Of a DNA stretch of 64,000 bases, positions 43,345 through 53,234 are shown piece by piece. Made by a program: the position numbers and the translations under genes. The stretch is from Burkholderiaceae bacterium (GTDB lineage: Bacteria; Pseudomonadota; Gammaproteobacteria; Burkholderiales; Burkholderiaceae_C): contig JAKLLA010000005.1 of the NCBI GenBank assembly GCA_023150375.1, forward strand, positions 186,001 through 250,000, in the 5' to 3' direction. Numbering within the stretch: the first letter of the stretch is position 1; every line of letters starts with the position of its first letter. The notes under the pieces were generated by a model. That model saw only the letters and a list, made by a program, of their open reading frames with translations. It was not told where the DNA came from and did not search any database.

Positions 43345-44748
43345 ATGTTCACCGTCCAGCCCCAGTCGCCCGTGCCCCTCGTGACGCAGATCGTCGAGGG
43401 ACTGCGCAAGCTCATCGACGACGGCGCGCTGCGTGCCGGCACCAAGGTGCCGTCGATCCGCCAGTTCGCCCACGCGCACGAGGTCAGCGTGTTCACCGTG
43501 GTGGAGGCCTACGACCGCCTGGTGGCGCTGGGCTACCTGGTCTCGCGGCCGCACTCGGGCTTCTTCGTGCGCAAGCGCAGCACGGCGCTGGACAGCGGCC
43601 CCGGGGCCCCCGGGGCGGCGGGCTACCGCTTCGACTCGGCCTGGTACGTGCGCAAGATCTTCGAGAACCGCCACCTGGCGATGAAGGCCGGCTGCGGCTG
43701 GCTGCCGCACGACTGGCTGTTCGAGGACGGCGTGCGCCGCAGCCTGCGCGCCCTGGCGGCCGACAACGCCGACCTGGGCGGCTACGGCGACCCGAAGGGC
43801 TTTCCGCCGCTGCGCGAGCTGATCCGCGACAGCATGGCCGAGCAGGAGATTGCCATCAGCCCCGACCAGGTGCTGCTCACCCAGGGCAGCAGCCAGGCGC
43901 TGGACCTGATGGTGCGCCGCCTGGTGCGCCCGGGCGATGCGGTGCTGGTGGACGACCCCGGCTATGCCAACCTGCTGTTCTCGCTGCGCTTCTCGGGCGC
44001 CCGGCTGGTCGGGGTGCCGCGCACCCCGCAGGGCTGGGACCTGGCGACCCTGGAGCGCCTGATCGTCGAGCAGCAGCCGCGCGTGTTCTTCTGCCAGCCG
44101 CGCCTGCAGAGCCCTACCGGCTCGATCGCCCAGCTGGCCCATCTGCACCGGCTGCTGCAGCTGGCCGAGAAGCACGACCTGACGGTGGTCGAGAACGACA
44201 TCTACAGCGACCTCGACCCCTATCCGCGCGCCTCGCTGGCCAGCCTGGACCAGCTCGAGCGGGTGGCCTACATCGGCAGCTACTCCAAGACCATCTCGCC
44301 GAACCTGCGCGTGGGCTACCTGATCGCACATCCCGACCTGATCGAGGATGTCGCGCAGCTGAAGATGATCTCCGGCCTGACCTCCTCGGAGTTCAACGAG
44401 CGGCTGGTCTACGGCGCGCTCACCGAGGGCCGCTGGCGCAAGCACCTGAAGGCCCTGCGCGAGCGCCTCGGCGAGGCCCAGGAGCGCGTCGCCGGCGAAC
44501 TGGCCCGGCTGGGCTTCGAGCTCTTCGCCGAGCCCAAGGCCGGCATGTTCCTCTGGGCGCGCCACCCCGCCATTCCGGATGCCGCCGAGGTCTCGCACCG
44601 CGCCGCCGCGCAGGACATCATGCTCGGCCCCGGCCACCTCTTCCGCGTCGAGGAAGGCCCCTGCGCCTGGATGCGCTTCAACGTGGCCTTCAGCGGGGAT
44701 GCGCGGCTGTTCGGGTTTCTGCGGGGAGTTGCTGAGGCTCAGACTTGA
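43345..44748 (+). CDS. MocR/GabR-type PLP-dependent transcriptional regulator
   Basis: 467 residues from ATG 43345. Residues ~1-70 are a GntR-type winged helix (VPLVTQIVEGLRKLIDDGALRAGTKVPSIRQFAHAHE), followed by a class I aminotransferase-like domain. The PLP lysine is Lys315 in SYSKTISPNLRVGY. Regulators of this type sense GABA or an amino acid through PLP and activate a divergent aminotransferase gene, as GabR does. The divergent gabT, 229 bases away, makes the same relation likely here. Confidence 0.9.
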   Translation: MFTVQPQSPVPLVTQIVEGLRKLIDDGALRAGTKVPSIRQFAHAHEVSVFTVVEAYDRLVALGYLVSRPHSGFFVRKRSTALDSGPGAPGAAGYRFDSAWYVRKIFENRHLAMKAGCGWLPHDWLFEDGVRRSLRALAADNADLGGYGDPKGFPPLRELIRDSMAEQEIAISPDQVLLTQGSSQALDLMVRRLVRPGDAVLVDDPGYANLLFSLRFSGARLVGVPRTPQGWDLATLERLIVEQQPRVFFCQPRLQSPTGSIAQLAHLHRLLQLAEKHDLTVVENDIYSDLDPYPRASLASLDQLERVAYIGSYSKTISPNLRVGYLIAHPDLIEDVAQLKMISGLTSSEFNERLVYGALTEGRWRKHLKALRERLGEAQERVAGELARLGFELFAEPKAGMFLWARHPAIPDAAEVSHRAAAQDIMLGPGHLFRVEEGPCAWMRFNVAFSGDARLFGFLRGVAEAQT

Positions 44749-44793
44749 TCAGGTGATGAGGCCTCGAGACTGGGGGGCGCAAGGGTGCGCGCA

Positions 44794-45933
44794 TCAGGTC
44801 AGTTGAGCGCGCAGATGGTCCTGGAGTGCCACCGGGATGCCGGCCAGCAACAGGCGGCGCAGGGCCGGGCCACCAATGTGGCTCCCATGCGCACCAGCCT
44901 GCAACAGGCCGGCGGCTTCCAGTTCCTGCCAGGGAGAGGCCAGCTCCAGCGGGCTGACGCCGAGAAGGCGCGCCAGGGTCGCAATGCGGGGCAGGTCGGG
45001 CGCGTGGGCGTCGATCAGCGCCAGTGCTCGGGCCAGCAGCAGGGCCGGCGGGCTGAGGGCCTGCAGTTGTCCGGACAGCCGGGCTGCGTCGGGCGCCTGC
45101 GCCTCTGGAGTGCGCACAGCGCCGGTCAGGAGCGGGTGCTCCTGCGCCCGCGCGGCGCGCCGCTGATCCCGACTGGCGTAGAGCACGGTGTCGATCAGTT
45201 CGGCGGTCTCCCCGCTGGGGGTGATGCCCAGGTCGTCGATCAAGGCCCGCTGCCCCTCGTGCGCTGCCTGGGCCGCGGCCTCCAGGTCACCTGCGAGGTA
45301 GTGGGCCGTGATCAGCCGGCGCCACTGTTCCTCGGACCAGGGCTGATGCCGCAGCCACTGGCGGCACAGGCGCAGGGTCAGGTCATGGCGGCCAGCCAGT
45401 TCGGCCTTGCGGGCGGCCTGCCACAGGCTGTCCTGCCAGACCTGGGTCACGCGCACGCGGGCCTGCGCCAACCAGTCCGCCATGGCTTCACTCAGATCGG
45501 CCGGCATCACGCCGGCCAGCAACTCACCCTCGGGCCAGGTCTCCCGGGCCTCCCAACCCGCTGCCCAGAGGTCGCAGTCGAGGCCCTCGCTGTGCAGGCT
45601 CATGGCCGCGCCGGCGACGACAACGGGGTGTCCGGTGGCCTGACGCAGTCGGAAGATGCGTTGCCGCAGGTTGAGCCCCGCCGCCTGTACCGATGCAGCG
45701 CCGGGCCACAGCAGGGACGCCAGGCGCTCGCGCGGCTGCTGGCCTTCCAGCGCAAGGAGGGCCAGCAGTACGGCGTCCTTGACGGCGAGTTTCACCGTCG
45801 GCCCCATGGGTCGGCCGGCCCGCCAGCGCTGCCAGCAGGCAGGGCCGAGCAGGTGCAGCGCCAGGACGTGACCATCTGGCCCGGGGACGGCGGCTGGCGC
45901 CAGCAGAGCTTGGGTCGAGGGCAAGGTCGTCAT
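44794..45933 (-). CDS. SARP-type regulator with BTAD domain (short form)
   Basis: 379 residues from ATG 45933. The N-terminal ~110 residues form a SARP-like winged helix: KLAVKDAVLLALLALEGQQPRERLASLLWP followed by NLRQRIFRLRQATG. Residues ~145-260 form a bacterial transcriptional activation domain with TPR-like helices (LRLCRQWLRHQPWSEEQWRRLI, ALIDDLGITPSGETAELI). The C-terminal ~110 residues are helical and unassigned. It follows the large SARP gene by 38 bases on the same strand, so the two are probably in one operon. Confidence 0.82.
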   Translation of the reverse strand: MTTLPSTQALLAPAAVPGPDGHVLALHLLGPACWQRWRAGRPMGPTVKLAVKDAVLLALLALEGQQPRERLASLLWPGAASVQAAGLNLRQRIFRLRQATGHPVVVAGAAMSLHSEGLDCDLWAAGWEARETWPEGELLAGVMPADLSEAMADWLAQARVRVTQVWQDSLWQAARKAELAGRHDLTLRLCRQWLRHQPWSEEQWRRLITAHYLAGDLEAAAQAAHEGQRALIDDLGITPSGETAELIDTVLYASRDQRRAARAQEHPLLTGAVRTPEAQAPDAARLSGQLQALSPPALLLARALALIDAHAPDLPRIATLARLLGVSPLELASPWQELEAAGLLQAGAHGSHIGGPALRRLLLAGIPVALQDHLRAQLT

Positions 45934-45971
45934 GGCTGATGGAGTGGGTGGGCCGCTGTCCTCTGAGCCTC

Positions 45972-48900
45972 TCAGCCGATGTGCGGGGCGGCGCCGGCCG
46001 CACCGATCGTGCCGGCCGCGGTCTTCGCCTCCGGCACCATGGTCTGCCCGTAGCGCAGCTGGATGGCACGGTGCCAGGGGTTGGCGCCGAGGAGGCTGAC
46101 CCGCCAGGGTGGCGGCGTATGGCTTTCGGCGTCGCGCAACCACGCCCATGCCCGTTCGAGTGCCTCGTCCGCCCGCTTGGCCTCGTTCGCTTCGGTGAGG
46201 GCTTGCACGCAGATCCAGATCATTTCGCTGGGCAGCCATTCGACGCTCGAGCCTTCGCTCAGCCGGGGCAGGACGGACCACGCCAGATCCGCCGCGGCAC
46301 GGACCTGACCGGTGTCGGTCAGCGCCTGAACGCACAGCACGCGGGCGGCTGCTTCGATGCCGAAGGCACCCCGCGCATGGGCCTGGTCCGCTACCTGGGT
46401 TGCCACGCTCAGGGCCTGGCTGGCCGGCAGTGCCCGGGTCAGCCGCAGGCGGTGCTCCGGCGGAATCAGCGCCGGGTCGACACCGTCCCACACAGCGCGG
46501 GCCGCTTCCAGGTGGCGACCCTCCTGCGGGCCTGGGGCGCCGAGCCGCCCGTCTTGGTCATGGGCGAGGCGCGCGCGCAGCTGGTGCTGCAGGCTGCGGG
46601 TGGCCGGCGGCAGCCCCGCCGGCAGTTCGTCCTGCAGGAGCGTCTGGGCGCGCCCCAGCTGACCGACCCAGATCCAGGCCAATGCCAGCCGGTGTGACGC
46701 GGCCACATGCCAGACCGACGCGGCAGCCGGGATGGCGGCCAGCGCAGCCTCGAGTGCCGGCAAAGCCGACTCGAAGCGGCCGAACTGCAGCTCGATCTGG
46801 GCGCGGTTGAGGCGGCTGATCGGGCCGTGCAGGCCCATCAGGGTACCGAGCTGGGCATGCATCCGGCAGGCCTCGTCGGCTGTTGCCAGCGCCTCGCGAA
46901 GGCGTCCCGCCTGCCCCAGGCTGACCGCCAGGTTCTGCTGGTGGACGACTTCTTCGGCCGGGTTACGCAGCGCAGCGGCCAGATGCCTTGCACGCTCGAG
47001 GGTCGCAATGGAGCGGCTGACCTGCCGATCGATGTTGTACAACGAACTCAGCGCGCCCAGATGCTGCAATTCCTGCAACCGCGTGGCGTGCGCGGCGACC
47101 AGACCGGTCATGTCTTCCAGTGTGTGGCGGGCCAGGTCGATGCGGCCTTTCATCATCTGGCACTGCGCCCGGATGCGCAGCAGGTCGATGCTCGATTCGA
47201 AGTCGATCGCATCGGCGGGCTCCAGCGCGCCCTCCAGGCCGCGCTCGACGATCGCCAGCGCCTCATCGAGGCGCGACTGGTTCAGTCGGCAGAACGCCAG
47301 CATGGCCGCAGCCCGCGACCTGCGTGCTGCCGTGTCGGCCCATTGCTGCAACTGCAGTGCCAAGGCCTGCAGCCCCTCGACGCCCTCCACGATGGTCATC
47401 GCATCGCTGCAGTGGTACCAGAGATCGAAACCCGCGCCCGGCTCGCCCACGCGGGCCCAGGCGGCCAGCGCGGCGCGCGCATCGGCGAGCTGTTCGACGG
47501 GCCGGCCGAGCCGTGCAGCGGACTCCGAGGCGCGGGTCCAGGCCTGTGCGGCCTCTCTCCAGCGCAGCGCCGCCTGCCAGAGCCGGCCCAGTTCAGCAGC
47601 AGGCACACCTGGGCGGGCGTCCAGGTGCCGCGCCAGTGCCTCGTGCAACGCCACCGATCTGGCCGGCGTCAGGCTCGCCAGCAGCAGCTCGCGCAGCAGG
47701 TCATGCGCAATCACCGGCACCGGGGTGGCCGCCTGCCGCAGGCCGCCGTGAATCGCCGTGTCCGTTGGGGCGGACAGCCGGGACTCGGCGGCTCCCAGGT
47801 CCTGCTGCAGCACGAGGATCTGCTCGTCTTCCAGCTCCTGCCAGGCATCCGCCAGGGCGAGCACAGGGCGCTGCAGGACCGCTGCCGCCAGAGCGGGTTC
47901 CCAGAAACGGCCCGCCACGGCAGCCAGTTCCGCGAGCTGCCGCGCCTCGGCGCTGAGGGTCGACAGGCGCAAGCCGACGCGCTGGGCGAGCTCGGTGGAC
48001 AGGCCGAGCCGCAGATCGGCCGCCGCGGCGTGGGTGGGCCAGACGTGGCGCAGGGTGTCCAGCACATGGAATGGATTGCCGCCCACCATGCTGCGCAACT
48101 GGGTTGCGTCGGTGGGGGCAGGCCAGTGCAGGTCATCGAGCAGGGCGGCCAGTCCCGCGGCACTCAGCGGCGCCAGTTCGATGGCCGTCCAGTCCCCGGC
48201 CGGCAGAATCTCCAGCCTGGTCACCGCCTCCTGCGGCCGGGCCGCCATCAGCCAGTGGATGCGCTGGACGGCGCAGCTGCCCGTACCGCCTGCACCGCCT
48301 GCGCCGACGCGAACCTCTCGCAGCCACTCCAGGCTGGCTGCATCGGCACGCTGCAGGTCATCCAGCAGCACCACGACGCGCTGCCTGCCGCTGCAGAGTA
48401 CCCTTTCGAGCAGCCTGTGGGCCGCCCGCCGCAGCAGGGGATCCGTGCCCGGGCCGTTCGATGGTGACCAGGCAATGTCATGCCGGGCAAACCGGTCGGG
48501 CAGCAGGGGGCCCAGCACCTGGAAGTCGGCCTCGGCCAACAGATCGACTGCGTTCGACCCATCCTGGCTACCCTGGTCCAGCGCCAGTTCCAGCAGCCTG
48601 GTCAGCACGCCGTAGGGCTGCGTGGCCTCGTCCCGACAGGCCAGGCGCCACACGAGGCAGCCCTGCTCTCGCAGCCAGGCTGCGAGGTCCTGCAAGAGCC
48701 GTGTCTTGCCCATGCCGGGCTCGCCCAGCAGGACGGCCAGGTGGCCGTCCTGCCAGGCCTGGCGCACGGCGGCAACGGGGGCTTCGCGCTCGATCAGACG
48801 CGGCGGGCGAAGCAGCGCGGCAGGCAGCCGACGCCGCGGCGCTGCCGACCCGGCCGACGTTTCCCGGGGTGCCTCCGCCGTGCCCTCCACCCGTTTCGCC

Positions 48901-49646
48901 CCCGCGTGACCCTGCCCGGATGCACTGCCCAGGATGGTTCCGAACAGCTGCAGGGTGAGCGGTTCAAGCGGCGCACCGCCTTGTTGCAGGCGGTGGCGCT
49001 CGGTGGCCTCGAACGTGGCCACGGCGGCAGCCCGATCCCCCAGGTGCATCCACACTTCCATCGCCAAGCGACAAACGGCCTCCTGCCCCGGATCGGACTG
49101 GCGCAAGGGCTGCAGCCAGGCCAGGGCATCGTGGAACTGTCCCCGGCAGGTCAGGTCCCTGGCGAGTGCGAGGGCGCGCTCGGAACGCGCTCGCGCCCAA
49201 TCCAGGCGGCCCTCGTCCAGCAACGCTGCCAGTTCGGTGGCGGGTGCACGCACACCGAGCAGCAACTCGGATTCCGCCCAGCGAGCAGGCGACCAACCCA
49301 GCTCAGGCTGGGGCGAGAGAAGGTCGACGGATGTCCCGGGGCCCAGGCTGAAGCTCCCGCCATCGGCCTGCAGTTCCACACCCCGTCGCCGCAGGCGGAA
49401 CACCCGTTGGCGCAGGCTGTTGCCGGCCGCTTCAGGGCTGTGCTGCGGCCACAGGCGCTGCGCCAACTGGCTGGATTTCTGAGGCGCACCCACCGCCAGC
49501 TGCCAGAGCAGCAGCGCGTCCAGATCACTCAACGGGGAACGCCCGCCGGGCCCGTCGATGCCCGGCGCGCCCAGCAGATGAATCGTCACCGGGCTGCGTG
49601 CCTGCGCGTCGTCTTCGTTGTTGCGTATGCCAACGGACTCGGACAT
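45972..49646 (-). CDS. Large SARP/AfsR-like regulator with AAA ATPase and TPR-like repeats
   Basis: 1224 residues. An N-terminal winged-helix/BTAD region (~1-240) is followed by an AAA/STAND ATPase core with Walker A GEPGMGKTRLLQDL at ~307-320 and Walker B VVVLLDDLQRAD near residue 424. From ~600 to the end there are TPR-like helical repeats. The layout is that of AfsR-type and LuxR-like (MalT/STAND) activators that use ATP binding to switch. No LuxR HTH is seen at the C-terminus. It lies between the Ig/RCC1 lipoprotein gene and the small SARP gene, so it may control them. The ligand is unknown. Confidence 0.85.
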   Translation of the reverse strand: MSESVGIRNNEDDAQARSPVTIHLLGAPGIDGPGGRSPLSDLDALLLWQLAVGAPQKSSQLAQRLWPQHSPEAAGNSLRQRVFRLRRRGVELQADGGSFSLGPGTSVDLLSPQPELGWSPARWAESELLLGVRAPATELAALLDEGRLDWARARSERALALARDLTCRGQFHDALAWLQPLRQSDPGQEAVCRLAMEVWMHLGDRAAAVATFEATERHRLQQGGAPLEPLTLQLFGTILGSASGQGHAGAKRVEGTAEAPRETSAGSAAPRRRLPAALLRPPRLIEREAPVAAVRQAWQDGHLAVLLGEPGMGKTRLLQDLAAWLREQGCLVWRLACRDEATQPYGVLTRLLELALDQGSQDGSNAVDLLAEADFQVLGPLLPDRFARHDIAWSPSNGPGTDPLLRRAAHRLLERVLCSGRQRVVVLLDDLQRADAASLEWLREVRVGAGGAGGTGSCAVQRIHWLMAARPQEAVTRLEILPAGDWTAIELAPLSAAGLAALLDDLHWPAPTDATQLRSMVGGNPFHVLDTLRHVWPTHAAAADLRLGLSTELAQRVGLRLSTLSAEARQLAELAAVAGRFWEPALAAAVLQRPVLALADAWQELEDEQILVLQQDLGAAESRLSAPTDTAIHGGLRQAATPVPVIAHDLLRELLLASLTPARSVALHEALARHLDARPGVPAAELGRLWQAALRWREAAQAWTRASESAARLGRPVEQLADARAALAAWARVGEPGAGFDLWYHCSDAMTIVEGVEGLQALALQLQQWADTAARRSRAAAMLAFCRLNQSRLDEALAIVERGLEGALEPADAIDFESSIDLLRIRAQCQMMKGRIDLARHTLEDMTGLVAAHATRLQELQHLGALSSLYNIDRQVSRSIATLERARHLAAALRNPAEEVVHQQNLAVSLGQAGRLREALATADEACRMHAQLGTLMGLHGPISRLNRAQIELQFGRFESALPALEAALAAIPAAASVWHVAASHRLALAWIWVGQLGRAQTLLQDELPAGLPPATRSLQHQLRARLAHDQDGRLGAPGPQEGRHLEAARAVWDGVDPALIPPEHRLRLTRALPASQALSVATQVADQAHARGAFGIEAAARVLCVQALTDTGQVRAAADLAWSVLPRLSEGSSVEWLPSEMIWICVQALTEANEAKRADEALERAWAWLRDAESHTPPPWRVSLLGANPWHRAIQLRYGQTMVPEAKTAAGTIGAAGAAPHIG

Positions 49647-49825
49647 GCTTGACCACCTCTCCCCGCCGGCCCAACGCTCGCTCGATCACACCATCCCGCG
49701 ACACTGCCCGGCGGCAAGGGGCTGGCTCCCTCGAGCAGTTCGGTCTCGGCAGTGTGCCTGCGCCCCCCGGAGCAGGTACAGAGGCAGATCAAGCCGGCCC
49801 GGTCCCGGAGCGCCCAGTCACAGAC

Positions 49826-52800
49826 TCACTTCCAGTAGCTGCTGCCGCCGAACACCGCCACCGGCGTGTAGTTGCGCGCCTCGCTGCCGCTGCCCAGGGC
49901 CCCTTCGCCCCAGCACAGGATCCGTCCCTGGCGGGTCAGTGCGCAGCTGTGGCTTCGCTGCGACTGCAGCGCCGTCACGTCGGCCAGGTCCGGGATGTCG
50001 CGCGGGGTCGGCACGTTCACGGGCACGCTTTGCGATGGCGGGAAGGCACCGATCGCCCCGGTACCCGCGTAGCCCCAGCAGGCCACGGCGCCGGCGGCGC
50101 GCTGCGCGCAGCTGTGGCTCTCGCCCAGGCTGATGGCCACGGCGTCGCTCAGGCCGCTCACCTGCGTGGGGCTGCTGCGTGCGGTGCTGCTGCCATCTCC
50201 CAGCTGGCCGTTGAGGTTGTTGCCCCAGCACAGCACCCGCTGATCCCCGCGCAGGGCACACATGTGGGAGCTGCCGAAGCTCACCGACACGATGTTGTCC
50301 AGGCCGGACACTGTCGTGGCCTGGTGCACCGGCGTGCCGGTCGGCCTCGCAACGAGGCCCTGGGTGCCCCAGCAGACGACCTGGCCTCCGCGACGTACCG
50401 CGCAACTGCCGGTGCCCGAGGCCAGCGCCACCGCATCGTCGACCCCGGCGACATCGACCGGCGTGCTGCTCGGGCTGGCGGTGGTTTCGGTGCCGAGTGC
50501 CCCGCTGCTGTTGCTGCCCCAGCAGCGCAGCGCGCCGCCTGAGCGCAGGGCGCAGGCGTGGAAGGTGCCCGCCGCCACGGCGATGGCGTCGGTCAGTCCG
50601 GACACCTGTGTGGGCGTGCGGCTGTCGATCCGCGTGCCGTTGCCCAGTTGTCCCAGGTCGTTGCGGCCCCAGCACCACACGCTGCGGTCGGACTTCAGTG
50701 CGCAGCTCGTCTGGGAGCCGGCGCTCAGCGAGACGACGGCGCTCAGTCCCGGCACGGCCACGGGGACCGGTCGATCGATCACCGTCCCGTCACCGAGCTG
50801 TCCGTGGCTGTTGCGGCCCCAGCAGACCACCGTGCCATCCGCCTTCAGGGCGCAGCTGTGGTCGTAGCCGTCGGCCAGGGCGTGGCCGATGGCCACCACG
50901 CGCATCGGGCTGCCGTTGCGCTGGGCGCTGTAGTCACCGGGCGCGCGCCAGACCTTGCGCACGGGGCTGCCGGCGCTGTCCGCGCTGGCGTCGCCCCAGC
51001 GCCAGGTGGCCGCGCTGCCGGCCGCATCGCTGTACAGATACAGTCGATCGCTCATGACGCGTCCCGGTGCGACCGCGCTGGTGGGGGTGGCAGTGACCCA
51101 CAGGTCGGCGCCGCGGGTGGTCACGCTGCCGGTGGCGTCGCCGATGCGCACGCTGTAGCGCACGCCGTCGTCGGCCAGGGTCAGGGCCGCCGTGGTCAGG
51201 CTGGCGGAGCGGGCCCCGGGGACCTCGACGCCGTCACGCAGCCACTGGTAGCTCGGCACGGCGCCGCTGCGGCTGCTTGCCTGGACGCTGAAGGTGGCGG
51301 TCTGCCCCACGTGGGTCTGGACCGATTGCGGCAGGCGGGTGACCGTGATGCCGCTGGTGTCGACGGTCAGCCCGGCGGCCTGAGACGGTGCACTGCCCGT
51401 GAACACCTGGCTGCCGCCCCAGCCCCAGAGGCTGCCGTCGCCCAGCAGCACGCTGCAGCCGCTGCTGCAGGACAGGGCCACTGCACCGTCGAGCCGCGGC
51501 ATGACGGTCGGCGCGAAGAACGACGAGGCATTTCCCTGCCCGTGCCAGGCTCCCCAGGTCCACAGGCGTCCGTCCTGGGTGAGGGCCGCGGAACTGCGGC
51601 TCATCGCCCCGATCGCGACCACACGGCCGAGCCCGGGCACGGTGATGGCCGCGTCCACGGGCATCGGCGAGCCGCCGGTGCTGCTGCCCAGCTGGCCCTC
51701 GTCGTTCAAGCCCCAGGCGAGGACGCTGCCGTCGCGGCGCCGGGCGAGGCAGTGCGAAGAGGTGGCGCAGGCGATGTCGGCGATGTCGGCCAGTCCCGCG
51801 ACCTGGCGGGCGCTTCCGGTGTGGGTGGTGACCGGCCCGGAGGGGCCCATGGTGACCTGCGCGGTCCAGGACATCTGCCAGACCGTGCCGTCGTTCTTGA
51901 TGGCCAAGGGCATGGACCCGCCGGTGAGGCCGAGCGCCAGACGGGCGACGCCGTTCAGTCCGGCAATGCTTCGCGGCGTGTCGCTGCTCGCTCCTGCGGC
52001 CGTCACGCTCTCGATGCCCGGAAAGTGCCAGACCGTCCCGTCGTGGCGCAGCGCCAGCGTGTAGCCGACCACCGTCAGGGCCGAGTGGACCCCGTCGATG
52101 CCGGCCACCACGCGCGGTGCGGTCGAGCTGTCGCCGCCGTGCGCCCCCCAGCGCCACAGCCTGCCGTCGGCCGAGACGGCCAGCGACGCGGAGATGTCCA
52201 CCGCCGTCAGGCCCTCGACGAGGCGCGCGTCCGTACCCGCCACCGGCGTCGTGGGGGCGCGATCGAGCGAGGCCTGGCTGCCGAGCATCAGCACCTTGCC
52301 GTCCTGCCGCAGTGCCAGGGTGTAGCCGTCGCCCTGGTACAGCTTCATGGCGGCCGTCGAGGCGGGGGCCGCGGTCACTGTCAGGACTGCCTCGGCGCTG
52401 GTGGCCGAACTGGCATTGGCATCGGTGACGCGCACGCTGAACTTGGCGCCGTTGTCGGCCAGCGACAGCGCGGCGGTGGTGTAGCTGGCGGCGGTGGCAC
52501 CGGCGATGTCGGCGCCGTCACGCATCCACTGGTAGCTCAGCGTGCCGGTACCCGAGGCCACCACAGAGAAGGTGGCCGTCTGGCCGACCGTGGTGCTGGC
52601 GGATTGCGGCGCGGTGGTGATGGCCGCAGGCGGGTCGGTGACCGTCAGCCTGGCGGCCCGACTGGTGGCGCTGCCGGCGCTGTTGGCGACGACGACGCTG
52701 AATTCGGCGCCATCGTCGCCCCGGGCCGCGGTGAGGGTGTAGGTGGCGGCCGTCGCGCCGCCGATGGGCGTGCCGTTGCGGCGCCACTGATAGGTCAGGG

Positions 52801-53005
52801 GGGCATCACCCGAGGAGGTGACGGAGAAGCTGGCCGACTCACCGGTGACCACGCTCACGTCCTGCGGCTGGGTCGAGAGGGTGGGCGCCTGGGGGGACGG
52901 GGCGTCCGAGCCGCCCCCTCCACCGCCACCGGAACAGCCGATTGCCCCCAGGCACACGATGGCCGGCAACAGCCAGCGTCGCAGCCTTTGCACCATGGAT
53001 CTCAT
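49826..53005 (-). CDS. Large Ig-like/RCC1-repeat lipoprotein
   Basis: 1059 residues. The start at 53005 fits AGGAGG upstream. An N-terminal signal with a lipobox ending at Cys24 (LGAIGC) is followed by a poly-Gly linker. Two Ig-like domains (~38-215) show SYQWMRDGADIAG-type repeats. RCC1/BNR-like beta-propeller repeats (ALRHDGTVW, LRRDGSVLAWGLNDEGQLG) cover ~220-540. A third Ig-like domain (~565-650) and a second block of RCC1 repeats (~690-1059) follow, rich in CWGxNxxGQLGDG. It is probably a surface-exposed or periplasmic lipoprotein; function unknown. It is upstream of the SARP genes on the same strand. Confidence 0.85.
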   Translation of the reverse strand: MRSMVQRLRRWLLPAIVCLGAIGCSGGGGGGGSDAPSPQAPTLSTQPQDVSVVTGESASFSVTSSGDAPLTYQWRRNGTPIGGATAATYTLTAARGDDGAEFSVVVANSAGSATSRAARLTVTDPPAAITTAPQSASTTVGQTATFSVVASGTGTLSYQWMRDGADIAGATAASYTTAALSLADNGAKFSVRVTDANASSATSAEAVLTVTAAPASTAAMKLYQGDGYTLALRQDGKVLMLGSQASLDRAPTTPVAGTDARLVEGLTAVDISASLAVSADGRLWRWGAHGGDSSTAPRVVAGIDGVHSALTVVGYTLALRHDGTVWHFPGIESVTAAGASSDTPRSIAGLNGVARLALGLTGGSMPLAIKNDGTVWQMSWTAQVTMGPSGPVTTHTGSARQVAGLADIADIACATSSHCLARRRDGSVLAWGLNDEGQLGSSTGGSPMPVDAAITVPGLGRVVAIGAMSRSSAALTQDGRLWTWGAWHGQGNASSFFAPTVMPRLDGAVALSCSSGCSVLLGDGSLWGWGGSQVFTGSAPSQAAGLTVDTSGITVTRLPQSVQTHVGQTATFSVQASSRSGAVPSYQWLRDGVEVPGARSASLTTAALTLADDGVRYSVRIGDATGSVTTRGADLWVTATPTSAVAPGRVMSDRLYLYSDAAGSAATWRWGDASADSAGSPVRKVWRAPGDYSAQRNGSPMRVVAIGHALADGYDHSCALKADGTVVCWGRNSHGQLGDGTVIDRPVPVAVPGLSAVVSLSAGSQTSCALKSDRSVWCWGRNDLGQLGNGTRIDSRTPTQVSGLTDAIAVAAGTFHACALRSGGALRCWGSNSSGALGTETTASPSSTPVDVAGVDDAVALASGTGSCAVRRGGQVVCWGTQGLVARPTGTPVHQATTVSGLDNIVSVSFGSSHMCALRGDQRVLCWGNNLNGQLGDGSSTARSSPTQVSGLSDAVAISLGESHSCAQRAAGAVACWGYAGTGAIGAFPPSQSVPVNVPTPRDIPDLADVTALQSQRSHSCALTRQGRILCWGEGALGSGSEARNYTPVAVFGGSSYWK

Positions 53006-53091
53006 CTCGAACCTCCTGTGTGTTGGTGCACCCCCCGGTGCGCCCAGGGAAGTTGTAGGCTGCTGGGCATTACCGGCGGGTTACTGGCAGT

Positions 53092-53132
53092 CGGTTGCCA
53101 CGACCGGGAGCAGTGAGCGCGCAACGGTTGCC
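53092..53132. promoter_or_regulatory. Direct repeats CGGTTGCC in the Ig/RCC1 promoter region
   Basis: Two copies of CGGTTGCC at 53092-53099 and 53125-53132, 33 bases apart (three helical turns), about 90-125 bases upstream of the Ig/RCC1 lipoprotein gene. SARP-family activators bind direct repeats spaced by about one or two turns, so these are candidate sites; no other evidence. Confidence 0.25.
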
Positions 53133-53234
53133 GCCAGCGTGCCCATGGCGCTGAGGCGACTGGTCTGGCCCTCGGTGGTGCGCCAGAAACCGGGTCGGAA
53201 CTCAGAGTGACAGCGCCCGAGCTATCATTTGCGC

